Below are positions 47,601 through 59,691 of a stretch of 64,000 nt of DNA, piece by piece. The stretch covers positions 2,666,001-2,730,000 of the forward strand of contig CM022373.1 of the NCBI GenBank assembly GCA_011800155.1. The letters run 5' to 3'. The translations under genes and the position numbers were made by a program. Position 1 is the first letter of the stretch, and every line of letters begins with the position of its first letter. Source of the DNA: Flammulina velutipes. Its lineage: Eukaryota; Basidiomycota; Agaricomycetes; Agaricales; Physalacriaceae. The notes under the pieces are model-generated. The model made no database searches. It was given only the letters and a program-made list of their open reading frames with translations, and was not told the DNA's origin.

Positions 47601-47892
47601 ACCATATCCCGAGCGCTTCATCATCCTGACCCATCAACACGAGGCAGCGCAGGCCTGTAAGTCCCGTTACGTCGCTTTCGAAAAGCGTGCGCATTTCCTT
47701 TCTCAGCTTCCGCACCTCTTCGACCCTCCTCCATTGCGCTTGTAGCTTTGTAGCGGCTTCGCTTCGTCTTTTCTGCTGTAGCCTCAGTTCTCGTTGTTGT
47801 TTGACTTTATCGAATAGTGCAGATTGGGTCTGCGTTGCAGACGAGCCGCCCAAGTTGATCTTTCGTCTACTTTCATCGGCGAATAATGACAT
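44663..47892 (-). CDS. HUL5: HECT E3 ubiquitin ligase, Hul5/UBE3C type
   Basis: Seven exons (47892-47498, 47446-46277, 46220-46137, 46091-45619, 45571-45154, 45106-44797, 44746-44663) give 977 residues. The N-terminus has RRKINLGGSS followed by an IQ-like helix (KLQAQWRRVEEVRKLRKE), typical of Hul5/UBE3C. The HECT domain includes FIDQFGAVEAGIDGGGVFKE, SWYKFIGRILGKAMYEGILV, VTKENRLQYILLVAHYKL, and the active-site cysteine in LPTSSTCVNLLKLP. The enzyme extends ubiquitin chains on proteasome-bound or misfolded proteins. Exon 3 (84 nt) was found by frame logic: reading through replaces RRPFVKPEHWHVLQDD with a non-family sequence and breaks the frame into YEEDNFEMG. Confidence 0.88.
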
Positions 47893-48962
47893 GAGGAGAT
47901 GGTGGCGGAAAGTGAGTAAGTAACAGCACTGATGAACTTGGTCAGTCAAGATTCGAGAAGAACGCGTCATCTGCACGTGCAATATTTCGGCGATTGCCGT
48001 CGTCTACTCTCCCCAGTCTAACGACTGAGTTAGGCAGGACAGAATCTCTTGGTAGAGTGAGCGCTGATATTTTATTAGTACTCCTTCTGAGACCTGAATA
48101 ATCTGCCCGATAGTGGTTCAATTCCATGTACATCGTTCTAGACTGTTGAGCGGGTTCTAGCGCTAAACAGACGCCCGCGGGCCACCGTGATGGATAATAC
48201 GCGCGTATGCGTACGTACAGGGACTCGAAGAAGTAGCACTATTCAAGTACAGGTGCACTACTAGTAGGCAGCGATAACAACAAAAAGTGATTTTCTACTT
48301 GCAACCAGCATTTCTTCCTGTAGAACAAAAGGACTCGAGACGTGTGGTGGCACTTACTGCGATCTGAAGTCCTAAGAATACCGACGCAGGCAGGGTTGTA
48401 TTAACGGCGTTGAACTACCGCCAACTGCGGAAGACTGGAATTTGACTGTTTCAGGAAGCTTAATGAAATTCGATACAACTCCTGGACCCACGATTCAGCT
48501 GTAGCTCTGTGGCGTATAAACTCTTCACGTTGGCTGGTGGACTGGGTTGGTTCGAGGTTGTTACATTGCCAAGAGAACGCGTCGAACTCGTGAGAAAGCG
48601 ATCGATCGGAGTTGTTCGATCGTTAACACGCTTGCGCTCTACGTTAAATCTTCGCGTTTAGCGTTCAATTGAGAGATCTCGTCTATTAGTCAAGCCTCAT
48701 GGAACATTAAACCAAGTTCTCCAGCAAGCAAAACGCGTAAAAACTGCCTCTGATTGGTAGTAACTATTACAAAATACACCCGGCTTCCTAAGTACCCTGA
48801 AACGAACTCCACTCGGCAAGCCTGCAACAATCTATAAATTGAAAATTTCCGGCTGCAGAAACACGAGGACTCTTTCTCTTTTCCACCACCACCACCACCA
48901 TCCCACCCCCCGTCTTTCAGACATCCACCACTCTTTATACTCACATTCTTTCTGACACCATA
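47893..48962. other. Intergenic region
   Basis: About 1.07 kb between the divergent HUL5 and small secreted protein genes. A CT-rich tract and an ACC run precede the downstream ATG. No gene seen. Confidence 0.5.
48833..48838 (+). promoter_or_regulatory. Candidate TATA box of the small secreted protein gene
   Basis: TATAAA lies 130 nt upstream of the ATG at 48963 and is followed by a CT-rich stretch often seen near strong fungal transcription starts. Confidence 0.45.
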
Positions 48963-49573
48963 ATGCGTTTCTCATTCTCCATCCTCTTCGCCTTTGCCAT
49001 GACTGGTTTGGCCTCGGCCACGTACGGCTCCCAAAACGAAGGTGGTTACACCCCATCTAACGGTGGTGGCTACGATAACTACGGCGGCCACAACGGTGGC
49101 GGAGGTGGTTACACTCCCACTCCCTCGTCGTCATATGGTGGAGGCTACCAGTGCCCCGACTCCGACACCTACGGCAACTCTTGGGATGAGGGCAAGTGCG
49201 ACAAGCCCCCTTACAAGTCCCAGAGCATCGGATGCTCCTTCCACAATGGCAAGGGCACAGGCTTGGTTCAATGTGTTTACGACGCTGTGCGTAGCCTTCT
49301 TTGTCTCGTTATCCGTCCCATCCCGCTTACGAGTATCATCCTAGGTTACCGGTGACTCGCTCTCATCACTTGCTGAGTGCCCCGGGAAGGCCCTCCTCAC
49401 CAGCGAATACAAGAAGAGGAAGCGCGCCGCTATCCCTGCTCCCCCTGCTCCCCCAACCCCTGCCGGTCTCCCGTTACACAATCGCATTGTCAAGAAGGTG
49501 CGATTTTTTTTGCTAGTCATTCCCAGCACTCTGTCTGACACGGTCTCAGCGCGCCTCTCAGTATGCGTACTAA
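48963..49573 (+). CDS. Small glycine-rich secreted protein
   Basis: Three exons (48963-49286, 49345-49497, 49550-49573) give 166 residues. A clear signal peptide (MRFSFSILFAFAMTGLASA) is followed by a Gly/Tyr/Asn-rich segment (GGYDNYGGHNGGGGGYTP). A cysteine-containing domain comes next: QCPD, KCDKPP, IGCSFHNGKG, VQCVYDAV and ECPGKA. A basic site (KKRKRAA) precedes a Pro/Ala-rich tail. This resembles small secreted proteins of basidiomycetes, which can be cell-wall components or interaction effectors; no function is assigned. The TATA box and CT-rich leader suggest high expression. Confidence 0.75.
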
Positions 49574-50066
49574 GCGTCTCGTTTTGTCTTGGTGGTTTGT
49601 ACTGGTGACTTAATGGTAGCTATGGTTTATGCCACCTCATACCTATGTTCTGACACTGTCGTAAGGGCTCTTAGACATGTTTCTCGTGTTGTTTCCTCCG
49701 CTTAGACTCAAGTATCTCTTGCTTATACTAGTCTAGGATAGATCTGTCGTCCTTTAACATCTATTAGTCTCTACGGACCTTTTTAATTCACAACTCTTTC
49801 CAAGATTTCAGACTTCCTCCCCTCATATGATGCAGATACACCATTAACTTTGTGAGAGATATAGGGATTCTTCTCAGGCAGACTCTTTGAGTTGACTTAC
49901 GGTCTCTCCTCAGATGTAATCCTGTTCGTTGCATAGTTGGAGCAAATAACGAGGTTGAAAGTTGTAAGAAAAGATAGTAATGATACATGGTGATAGTGAT
50001 GGTATCCTAAGTTGCAAGTAAAATTACAGTGTCTAGCAGATGGCGAACCCCGCTGAAAGGAAACAT
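49574..50066. other. Convergent intergenic region
   Basis: 3' flanks of the secreted-protein and Ett1-like genes; nothing else recognised. Confidence 0.5.
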
Positions 50067-51879
50067 CTAGGCATCCACATCCATAAAATGCTCCCCACCC
50101 TCTTCCTCTCCTCTCCGAAACAACAACTTGGCCAGCTCCGGGTCCAACGTCAGGTTGCTTAAAGTTAGCAACGCCTCCGCCAACATCCCCTTCCTCTCTT
50201 TCTCCTCCTCCTCCACGTCGCTCCTCCCCTTGTCAAGAAAACCAATTGCCTTCTCCAGCCCAACACGCGCCTCCTCCGCCTGCGGTGACGTCCGCACGTC
50301 ATGGTCTTCGTTCTCCAGACTGTCCTCCAGGTCGTCCGCGTGCGCAGACCCAGCGATCAACCAACACTTCCCTCGCGCACGACTGATAGTGCCCCGCCAT
50401 GCATCCATATCCGCCTCCATCTTCATCTGGTTTAGGACTGAGTCAGCCCAGCACGCCCAGTATTTGCGCTCGGAAGGATTTGGGAGTTTCTCGGCAAGGA
50501 GGAGTACCTCCGAGGCGATGGTATAGAGCTCCTTGGGTCGGCTGAACGTTTCAGACTTTGAAGAGTGCTCGGCGAAGGCGGGAAGGGTTGAAAAGCCGGG
50601 CGGGGCAGACGCTACCCGCTTGCCATGGCATCCACCGCCAGTTGGCGCGTCCATCTTGACATCGGCACAGGCTGCTGCTGCTAGCGGGAACATACGTGGG
50701 TCTAACTGGTGTTGCGGATGAGGCATGTGGAAAATCCCGCGCGAGAACTGGTCCATAGCGAGCATGAGGAGGTCGTTCGGGGATGTGCCAGAGAGCGACA
50801 TTCGGCGAGTCAATGGCGGTCGGCGCATGGCGATGGCGGCGAAAGGTGAGTCAGAGGACCAGTGGGAGTCCTCGACGTCGAAGATTGCGGGTGCATCTGG
50901 CTGCTCGTGGGCTCGCAGGACCGTGGCATCAGCCAGCGCCACGAGCGTACGTCCCCAGACGATAGCCATGCGCCAATCCTCTGGAGCGTCACAACCCGTG
51001 CCGTAAACTCGACTAGGCAGATTCTCTCCCGTTTCGAAGACGTCGAGTGCGGCAAGCCAGTATGGCATAGGTGTGTTGGGTTCCCCAGGAAGGGAAAGAC
51101 TACCATCATGATCTATGAGGTTGCCAAAAAGGAATAATGCAGTACCAAGTATGGCATGGAAAGCTGTGGGGAGTTCAACACATTTGCTGGAAACGTGTTT
51201 CAGCGAATGGAATGGGAGATGTGGTAAGATGAGAGACACACCATTTGCGAGGGAGCTTTCCTGGCACCCATTCCGGGGTGGGGGTATCGGTTGGTGACTT
51301 TGGGGCAGCGAAGAGGGTAGATGGATCGTCGTACATGTTGAGAAAGGAATGGCATTCGTGGATGACACCGCGGAGGAGGGGGAGTGCTTCGTCAGCCGAG
51401 CCTTCCTCGTATTGTTCTGCGGCTTTGCGAAATAAATCTTTGAGATCCAGCCAGTCCTCGTAAGAACACTCGGTTCTGGCCTCTGTTTGAGAGCCCCCAA
51501 AAGCAGTGGAAGAGGTGTCCATAACTCGCTGGCGTCTGGTCCAACCTGTCTGGCGTTCGAAGAAGGATAAAGGTTGATTGTCTAAGCGACACGTTTGGCG
51601 TTGTGAGAAATCCCAGCGATAAGTATCTTCGGAATCGCTTGCAGATTCAGAGGATGGGATAGATGGAGAATATCGACGTCGTTTGAAGGCCGACTCTGAA
51701 GAAGTGGTATCCCAATCGTCGACACCGTCACTGTCAGAATCCAAGTCCACTTTGGGTACATCAGGGGCACAACAGCGTGAGCCATTAGCGACGGATGCCC
51801 GTGCTTTCCAGAGTCCTTTTGGGCGTGCGCGCTTTAGCGATTTCCGTACAGGCAAGGTCGACGTGGACGCGGTAGGCAT
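50067..51879 (-). CDS. ETT1: Ett1/Nro1-type translation-termination regulator
   Basis: Two exons (51879-51242 and 51186-50067) give 585 residues. A basic N-terminus (RKSLKRARPKGLWKA) and a Ser/Asp-rich region suggest nuclear location. The conserved helical part begins EDWLDLKDLFRKAAEQYEEG, then ADEALPLLRGVIHECHSFL, matching the TPR-like start of the Ett1/Nro1 family. In yeasts Ett1 interacts with the hydroxylase Tpa1/Ofd1 and affects stop-codon readthrough, while Nro1 inhibits Ofd1. The C-terminal helices (VGLEKAIGFLDKGR, MLAEALLTLSNLTLDPELAK) close the domain. Identification rests on motif pattern, so moderate confidence. Confidence 0.65.
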
Positions 51880-52531
51880 AGTGGTGATGGTGACGGCGCA
51901 CCGGCAGAAAGGGCTGTACCATAGAACGATAGGCCTTTTATTTTCAGCGATGCGTAGTTACTTGGTCCAGGTCAAGTCTGGACCGTCGATCACTTCGTCA
52001 ATGTTTGCAGATAGCCGCCGACCCACGCCACCTCTGAGCTTCCTCCGTCCCGCTGTGGCCAAGTCTGTCTCTATAAGAACTGCTGCTGGCTGCCAAGGCT
52101 TCGGCAGCTACCTATAAAAGCATAATTGCCACCTTTTCAAACTTACAAAACGATTGATCGCGATGCCCGCCCACTTACCTTGAGCAGGCAACCAATGAGA
52201 GAGCTCGCCTGGCAACCAATCACGGCCGAACTTCTCAGCTAAAATGTGATTGGCTCCTGGTCTCATTGGCTGGACCAGGGCAAGGTATTGCTTCTCATTG
52301 GCCAAGGAGACTCTTGCTCGCCGTAGACCCATTCCAAGTGCTTCGAGGACACGGTACAAGGAACGAAGTACTAATCGGCGTTGTGCAATTAGATAAAGTT
52401 GGTCGTATCGAGATCTTTAAATCGAACCATGAAGCTTTGAAATGTGGCGCCTGCCTAGGTGCAGCCTTCAAAGCTACGTACAACGTCCATGAAAACACGT
52501 CCAATATATACAAGAAAAAATCACTTTCAAG
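51880..52531. other. Intergenic region upstream of the Ett1-like gene
   Basis: Promoter of the Ett1-like gene and 3' flank of the kinesin gene. It contains a dense cluster of CCAAT boxes, listed separately. Confidence 0.5.
52189..52305. promoter_or_regulatory. Cluster of five CCAAT boxes
   Basis: Two CCAAT on the plus strand (about 52190 and 52217) and three ATTGG (about 52250, 52265 and 52298) fall within about 120 bp. They lie 310-430 bp upstream of the Ett1-like start. CCAAT boxes are bound by the HAP/NF-Y complex in fungi. Confidence 0.6.
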
Positions 52532-54404
52532 TCATCGCTTTGTACTCTTCGCCGTCCCCACCGTCGTGTTATTGACCTAGAGAACGGATGAGATTGGGTC
52601 ACGAAACGAAGCCAGCTCGAGAAAACTTACCTTGGTGGCAAAGCGCAACGAGTTTAGTGATTCATTCAGATGCGCAGCCAGTGGCGACAGGTTGAGAATC
52701 ATCTAAGCACTCGCGTCAGCTTGTTGTATCAACGGAAAGTAAGAAGACTTACGAGCGTTTTGGAACTCCCGCTAAGCGAATACTGCAACAAATAGGTCAG
52801 CTTGGAATTCCGGTATGGAACATGTTTCTCCGCCACTGCCCCCTTCTCGCCAAGCGCCGCAATTACATCACCCAAAGAACTCAGACTCTTGTTGATGTTC
52901 TGGGTCTCCTTCAACCTCTCTCCCGAGATACTGTTCCCAAAGCTGACATTCAGCCTCTCGCTTCCCGCGAGATCGACAAGATTGAGCCATCCCTCACACC
53001 GTTCGCCATTGGTATCGTTCACACCCTCGATCTTGAGGCGAAAGACAGAATGTGAACGTGATGAGCGTTCGTTCATCAGCGTGCTGGCTACCGTGCGTCG
53101 AGCCTGTGCTTCAAGTAACAGTTCTCGGACATGTGCCGCAGACTCGAGGGTGACGCTGGTGAGATTGGTGACAGAGGTGGTTCGCGAGACGGCATCATGT
53201 CGGATTTGGTATTGGCTGGAAGCGCAATTGTTAGAAGTAAGAAGGTCAATGATGGATTCGTTATACTACCAATTCAAATCAGCTAAAAGTTGGGAAAGGT
53301 ACAAAGAAAATAGCTCACAATCTCAAGGAATTGTCCCTCCATGGTGTACTGCCAGCCCTTCGTCTTGAGATCATTGGTAACGCGGAATATCTGGTCGACA
53401 GCGCGGGGAATCATGCCGATAGTTTCCTCTGTCTACAAAAATATTGGTCAGACAAACGAAGTCGATGTAAATCAAGCACTTACATGGCCGCCCTCCATCG
53501 TGAAGGATTTACCAGAACCAGTCTGGCCATACGCAAATATACAGACATTGTAGCCGTCCGTGCAGCTCTGCGCAAGCTGGGAAACTTCCTTGAACACGTC
53601 CTCTTGCGTGGAAGAAGGTCCGAAAACGCGGTCGAAGGTAAAGTTGTGAACGTCCTTTCGGCCTTGACCAGTCGCGCTCTCGCTCATGGAAGTGACAACA
53701 ATGTCCTTTTTGTCTTTGCCATAGGCGACTTGAGCAAGCTCAGGGGATGGGTCTGGACGAACGCGACAGAAAACACGGATGTTGCCTTTGAGCTCCTGGA
53801 TAGTGTTGTGCAATTCCCTGCGGACGGTCTCTGCGTCAATAGCATCCGAGCGAAGTGCGTCCACTTCTGCCAGCAGTGAAGAGATTCTCTCAGATTGCGC
53901 GACGTTTTCTCCAGTCTTGTCCTTGAGCTGAGCCTGTAGATCGTGAATAGTGGACGTCAGCTGCGCGACGCTGTCCTTGGATCGTTGCTGCTCTGTTCGG
54001 GATATCCGCAAGTCGCCCTCTAGCTCCTCCACTCGATGCTGTCCTTTCTGAATTTCGTACTCTAGATCCTCAACGTGCATAGCATGCGTTCGTTTGAGCG
54101 TCGCGATTTCATCGTTGGCGAGATGTAACGAATGCAGGTGATCTCGCGCCTGGGATTTTGCCTCTGAAAGCTGTTTTGTCAAGTCAGAGATTTGGTTTGC
54201 GCGTGCGCTAGTGTTGAGTGTTGGAGGCCGAGGCTTCGTCAGAGGCGGTGGCTTCGATGTCGACGCATTGGCTGTCTTTGGATAGAGAGGCTTTTGTATT
54301 TTCCTTGGGCCGTCGTTCTGATCCTGCGCTTTTCTCTTTAGTGTAGGGCCGGAGGGTTTGTCGTGAGAGGGCGAGTTGCTGCGATATCGCGGAAGGCGGG
54401 ACAT
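52532..54404 (-). CDS. Kinesin-14 (Kar3/KIFC1-like) C-terminal motor
   Basis: Five exons (54404-53484, 53432-53319, 53265-52753, 52702-52631, 52576-52532) give 554 residues. A basic, proline-rich tail (about 1-75) is followed by a coiled coil (about 80-215) and the motor domain at the C-terminus, starting at the kinesin-14 neck ELKGNIRVFCRVRP. Motor motifs are the P-loop GQTGSGKSFTMEG, switch I NERSSRSHSVF, switch II LVDLAGSERL, and the microtubule-binding HVPYRNSKLTYLLQ with NESLNSLRFA. Such motors move to microtubule minus ends and act in spindle function and nuclear fusion. The short tail and 554-residue length fit fungal kinesin-14. It shares a 193-bp divergent spacer with the anoctamin gene. 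Confidence 0.92.
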
Positions 54405-54597
54405 GGCGGGAGAAGGACAAAGAGTCAGACGACAGACAAGAGGCAGCAAGATTGCCGGCGGTTGGTTGAGCGAACTTTAAACTCCGACAAGCGCGTCAGT
54501 CACGTGTCAAACGGCGTCATTAAAACCCTAACCTCTAACGGGTTCACCTCGACGTCATGAACTGCTAGTCTGGATCCCTTGCCTTCCGTCCACCATC

Positions 54598-56896
54598 ATG
54601 TTGCCAGTTGTCGACCTCGTTATTACTTTTCGAGCGTCTCCAAAGGTCGCCTTATCCAAGCAGCAGATTCGCGAAGACTCAGTGGCGGCAGAAAAGCAAT
54701 ACAGCAGGCTCCTGAACACCTTGTCTTACGCTGGTTTACGTGCAGTGGCGCGCCGTGGAGAATCTCTGGGCCACCTCCTCATTTTCGTAAACTGCCCCGA
54801 AGACCTTCTCAAGAATCTCGTCAAACGCGAAAAGTACGTGGTAGCCACAAATAATGTCGAATCTCCTCTGACGTGCATGATAGACACTCTGATTTCCTCT
54901 CTGGACTGCCTACCACCCCCATAAAATCTGATTCAGACATCCCTATATTAGCTCCATCTGATCGCATACGTCTCGTTCATGCGTACGTCAGTGCTACGCC
55001 CATAGAGGGAGGGCTCGGTATACACCCCGGCGCCTCAGATTGGAGCCTCGTCGAATCTATCATGTGCCTCCACGACAAGAATTTCAACGACCAGTGGCTT
55101 CATGCCTGGACTCGCAGTAAAACAGGCTCAGTATCTGCTGAGAACATCAGGGATCAAGTACGTTTTCTGTTTCTATATAATTTCGTTTCTGACGGTATCC
55201 AAGTTCGGAGAATCTGTGGCGCTCTACTTCTCTTTCCTCAAGTCATACACTCGCGCCCTCATATTTCCAGCTGCGCTTGGTACCGGCTTTTACTTCTTCG
55301 GGACGCCATACTCCCCCGTCTATTCCTCCCTCCTAGTCGTGTGGTCCGTAGTATTCGTCGAGTGGTGGCGCGCACGCGAGCGTATCATCTCTCTTCGCTT
55401 TGGAAGTAGAGGCTCTTTTCGGGTAGAGAAGCGGCGCGCCGACTATGATCCCACCTTTTCCTGGTGGAAGCGCGAAATACGCATGTTGGCCAGCTTACCC
55501 GTCATTCTCCTCTTTGCAGCCATCCTCGTCACCCTTTTGACTGCCATCTTTGTCTTCGAAGCTTTTATCACACAAATCTATACTGGACCTGGACATCAGC
55601 TTTTAGGCTTCAGCCCAACCGTCCTGCTCGTGGTTTTAGTGCCCAAGTTCTTGGCTGTGTATCAGTCAATTGCGAAGCGCTTCACTAATTGGGAGAATCA
55701 CGCCCACCATTCATCCCATAGTGCTTCCTTGACCCTCAAGACATTCGCACTGACATCTTTGGTGGCATACCTCGGCCTGGCACTCAGTGCATATGTCTAC
55801 GTGCCTTTTGGAGAAGGTGTCATGCGCATCGTCCAGTCATGGTTCTTCAACGGCGGTAATGCTGGTTCTTCCGACGAAAAGTCCGTTTGGGATGTAGACG
55901 TGGCGACAGCTGGACGCAAGCTCAATCCTGCCAGGCTGACGAGTCAAATGTTTGCATACACCGTCACCGCTCAGGTTTCCAACACCTTCACAGAAGTTGG
56001 TTTACCCTTCATCTTGCGAGCTGTGGAGAGATATAGGAAGAAGAAGGACGGCGTATCTACCCCCAAGAAGAAAGTGGCTTTTGAAGACGAGAAATTGAAG
56101 GGTGGCCAGGAAGAGAGGGAGTTTCTGGAGGCTGTTCGCCATCAAGTTGCGCTTCCGGAATACGACTTATTCATGGACTACAACGAGATGGCCACACAGT
56201 TCGGTTATGTCGCTCTTTGGTCGACAATATGGCCTCTAGCATCTCGTGAGTGAACATATCACTAACCGTCTCACTTGCTAACAAGAAGTGTATCTAGTCA
56301 TGGCGCTCATCAATAACTTCTTCGAGTTGCGATCGGACGCGTTCAAAATCATCTCTCACAACCGACGACCGATCCCAGTGAGGACAGACACGATTGGACC
56401 TTGGCTGGAGGCGCTGACATTCCTCACCTGGCTATCCGCGCTCACGAACACATCGCTCGTCTACCTCTTCTGCCCTCGGTCACAGAACCAGTGCTCAGAT
56501 CGCAATCTGCATCCGTCATCTATAGACAAAGTCCATGCCCGACTCTTCACCGCTGCTGGTACCGGTACGGTTGGAGAGGGCAGCGTCGACGATACCGTTG
56601 AGCTGCTAAAGACTGCGTTGTTGATTGCCTTTGCTGCCAGTCATGGATTCATGCTCCTACAATCTGCGGTTCGCCATGTCGTGGAGCGCGCGGTGTACAA
56701 GGAAAGCGAAGAAGTGAAGGACCGGGAGAGGGAGGATCGAGAGATAAAAGAAAGCTTCTTGAGGGGTGTGGTGATGAAGGATGATGTGAAGGGGGCTGCT
56801 GCGAAAGCGATGAGAGAGGCTGATGTTGATGATGACGTGTTTTGGGGACATGATGAGGGTGTTCAGGAAATTCAGAGGATCTCGAAAGAAGCTTAG
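54598..56896 (+). CDS. Anoctamin/TMEM16 family protein (Ist2-like)
   Basis: Four exons (54598-54833, 54884-55157, 55204-56245, 56298-56896) give 716 residues. The soluble N-terminus is followed by the membrane core typical of anoctamins: FGESVALYFSFLKSYTRALI, RADYDPTFSWWKREIRMLA, VPKFLAVYQSIAKRFTNWENH, and ALINNFFELRSDAFKI, where acidic residues of the calcium/scramblase region lie. Fungal members such as yeast Ist2 tether the endoplasmic reticulum to the plasma membrane, and others scramble lipids. The C-terminal cytosolic tail here is charged but short, unlike the long Ist2 linker. Confidence 0.88.
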
Positions 56897-57148
56897 AGTT
56901 GGACACGGACTGGATTATGTAGTATAGACAATTTACGAATGTGCCCTCTGTATGAATACTCAACTTCTCACTTCACCTACTACCTCCGGACTGTTGGTTA
57001 ATGGGATCTTTTCTGATACACATGAGCCTATGCTATAATGCTTGAGTGTTCCAACTGAGGTTGTCACGTAAAAATGCCCGAAATGAATTTGAGATACATG
57101 ATACACAGCGTACAAGTACAACACAGCAGTCGAAGAGACGAATGAGAA

Positions 57149-58058
57149 TTACGTTTCTATCGACACAGGCAGCATTGTCGTCCTAGCCTGCTGTTTCATC
57201 CAATCCAACGAGTTAATCAAGGCGTCAACTGTTTCGAGGACCTTCATGGATGCTTTCAAAGATGCAGCCCCGTGCATAGCATTCTTCGCAGACTGACACG
57301 CATCCTCCGACGCCTTCTCCGCCTCCTTTGCTGCAACCATAGCTTCAGCCATGAGTTCCTCCGCTTCGTTGGTGAGGTGATCTGCCTGATGCATGAGCTC
57401 AGTCACCTTGTCTTGTACACCTGCCTGATCAGCAATTTCAAGAAGAGCCTTGACGCTTCTTTCCGAGTGCGAGCCGTTCATTAGTTTACGAGCCAGGATG
57501 GAGATGCGCCGAGATTTAGAGGTGAGCTTGCGAGCTTGGTCGGAGAGCTTCTGGACGCGCTGTGCGAACTCTTCGGCGTCCTCGGCGGCCTTCTCGACAT
57601 CGCGGGTACGTCGGCTGACGTCTCTGATTAGTGTTAGCTGAGAAGGGTGACGTTAGTGAATCTGATGTGGCTGGACAGTGGAAGTGTGGCGTACTCGAAT
57701 GAGGCGGAGGTCTGCTGTGTAGGTTTCTTCGAGTTTCACGAATGTGTATTCGCGGAATTCGTCGTTAATGTTCATAGCAGCCTTCACGAATATTTCGCAG
57801 ATTTCGTCCACAGCACGCATCGAGCTTTGTGGCGATCGTTAGTCAGTGGTTTGGGCATTCGTTGGTAGCAAGTACCGCTGCAGCTTCTCATCAATGCATA
57901 GGTCTGTAGGGTTATTGGCGCCTGTCAACAGCGCTATTCCGGCCGAGAAATCTGTGGTAGTTGAGAACATATGTCAGACACCGTGGGTTAAAGAACGTAC
58001 CAGCCGTCGCTGTCTGGATAAGATTTGACTGTGCTGCTTGGTCATCGTTATTCGCCAT
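57149..58058 (-). CDS. Coiled-coil protein of unknown function
   Basis: Four exons (58058-58001, 57951-57876, 57824-57695, 57637-57149) give 250 residues. No named domain is recognised. Most of it is predicted helical and coiled: IRDVSRRTRDVEKAAEDAEE, QRVQKLSDQARKLTSKSRRI, and an alanine/glutamate-rich stretch (EELMAEAMVAAKEAEKASED). No signal peptide or membrane segment. It starts 122 bp from the divergent Mtq1-type gene, implying a shared promoter. Its splice phases all match, so the model is firm even though the role is not. Confidence 0.65.
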
Positions 58059-58180
58059 GCTATCCCAGCGTTTAAAGGTTCATCATAGCGTCTAAACTGC
58101 AATGGGAGCGGTGATGATGAACGTCAAAGTCAAGAGACATTCCCCCACCGATCTTGTCATCTTACCATCACGATGCCGAC

Positions 58181-59067
58181 ATGTTCCTCCAACGCTTGAC
58201 CTCACTTCTAGGCGCGTCTCAGGCCGCTCTCGAGCTGAAATGGATGAAACAGTATGCTGCAAAATCTAAAATACCACTGGCGGACATGGTGGCGCGGCGA
58301 ATGAAGGACGAGCCGTTGCAGTATATTCTAGGTGAGCACTATATTCTGCATTTTGTTCGCGTCTTTTTTCTTAAAAGTTTCTAGGAACGCAGCCATTTGG
58401 TTCTTTGGAAATACGTACCCGTGCGCCAACGCTCATTCCGCGACCAGAGACGGAGGAATGGACGTTCAAATTATCAAAGATCGTCCAGCCCACCTTGACC
58501 CGTCCTATATCCTTACTTGATATCGGAACGGGAACTGGGTGTATTCCCCTACTGTTATGCCACCTCTGGCCGAAAGGAACCGTCTCTGCATGTGGTGTCG
58601 ACATATCCGACGACGCTCTTACTTTGGCGAGGGAAAACGCTGCCTTGCATGACATTCCGTCCGATTCTCCAAGCGGGGAGGAAAATACATTCCAGGCCAG
58701 ACGAGCTAACATCCTACAACCTGACTTTGCGACGTACGTTTCGCCTCCCTACGATGTCGTCACGTCCAACCCTCCCTACATAACCTTCGCTGAATTCATT
58801 GAACTTCCGAAGAGTATATCGCAGTACGAGGATCCTAAAGCGCTCTTTGGAGGTCCCACAGAGGGCTTGGACTTTTACTATGCAATTTCGCGGGTCCTTG
58901 CCACGGATGGGTTCATTCGAGATAATGCGGTTGTCGCATTGGAGATAGGGGACCAGCAGGGTGAACAGGTGAAGGAAATGCTAGATCTATCTGGTCGGTT
59001 TAGGAGGACAGAGATCTGGAAGGACGTATGGAAGATGGACAGGACAGTCGTCGGATGGGCGAGATAG
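58181..59067 (+). CDS. MTQ1: Release-factor glutamine N5-methyltransferase (Mtq1/HemK type)
   Basis: Two exons (58181-58331 and 58385-59067) give 277 residues. The N-terminal helical domain ends with DEPLQYILGTQPFG, then the family's TLIPRPETEEW. The SAM-binding motif is LLDIGTGTGCIPLLL, and the catalytic NPPY is in VVTSNPPYITFAE, followed by ALFGGPTEGLDFY. HemK/PrmC enzymes methylate the GGQ glutamine of class 1 release factors; Mtq1 does this for the mitochondrial factor. A degenerate partial copy of this gene lies at 61711-62060 as part of a tandem duplication. Confidence 0.88.
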
Positions 59068-59691
59068 TAGGATGCGACATGCTTCGTACGAGGACAAGAG
59101 GTTGTCTTTCTCCTTTGCCTTGCCAAGCATCTACCGTTCTACCACTCGTTGCTATGCACCTGCAGACAGGTGATAGTTTCAATGTTAACTCTTCAAGTTC
59201 ATCGGTGTTTACCTTTCTCTTATAGATCGCCCTTTCGATCCCCTTGAACTCGAGGTACATACATCACTGCATCAGGCTTCAACTTCAATTCCAATTCCTT
59301 GTGTTCACTTGTCATCATCATCATCATCAGCTCAAACAATTCTCTTCAGGCTACAGGCTACCTGGGTCATGTTTTATGTTACTCAAGGACTTCGTTTGTT
59401 TTGTCAACCATCGAAAGCGCACCGCGCTAGACCTATGCGTCATTGCCTGCAGTTGTAAGTACTTTCCTACAACCTATGCGATATGAAACACTCGCCGTAT
59501 TAGCATCAACTGATATCTTCAGTGGTCTGTATGTGTCGAAAGAACAACGTGTTTATTTTGTTTCAGATCGGTTTAGCTTTTTTGATGCCTTGGAAGTTGG
59601 AGGCTATATGTCCTCATAAATACGCCCTGGGAAGGTTCGAGGTGAGTTCGTCTTTACCCTCTTATCTATTTCACACCCACTACTATAATTT
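59068..59691. other. Spacer between Mtq1-type and GH76 genes
   Basis: No gene seen. It aligns in blocks with 62080-62673 (for example gaaccccttgaactcgagg versus gatccccttgaactcgagg), so it was copied with the genes. A CAT trinucleotide run lies near 59310. Confidence 0.55.
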
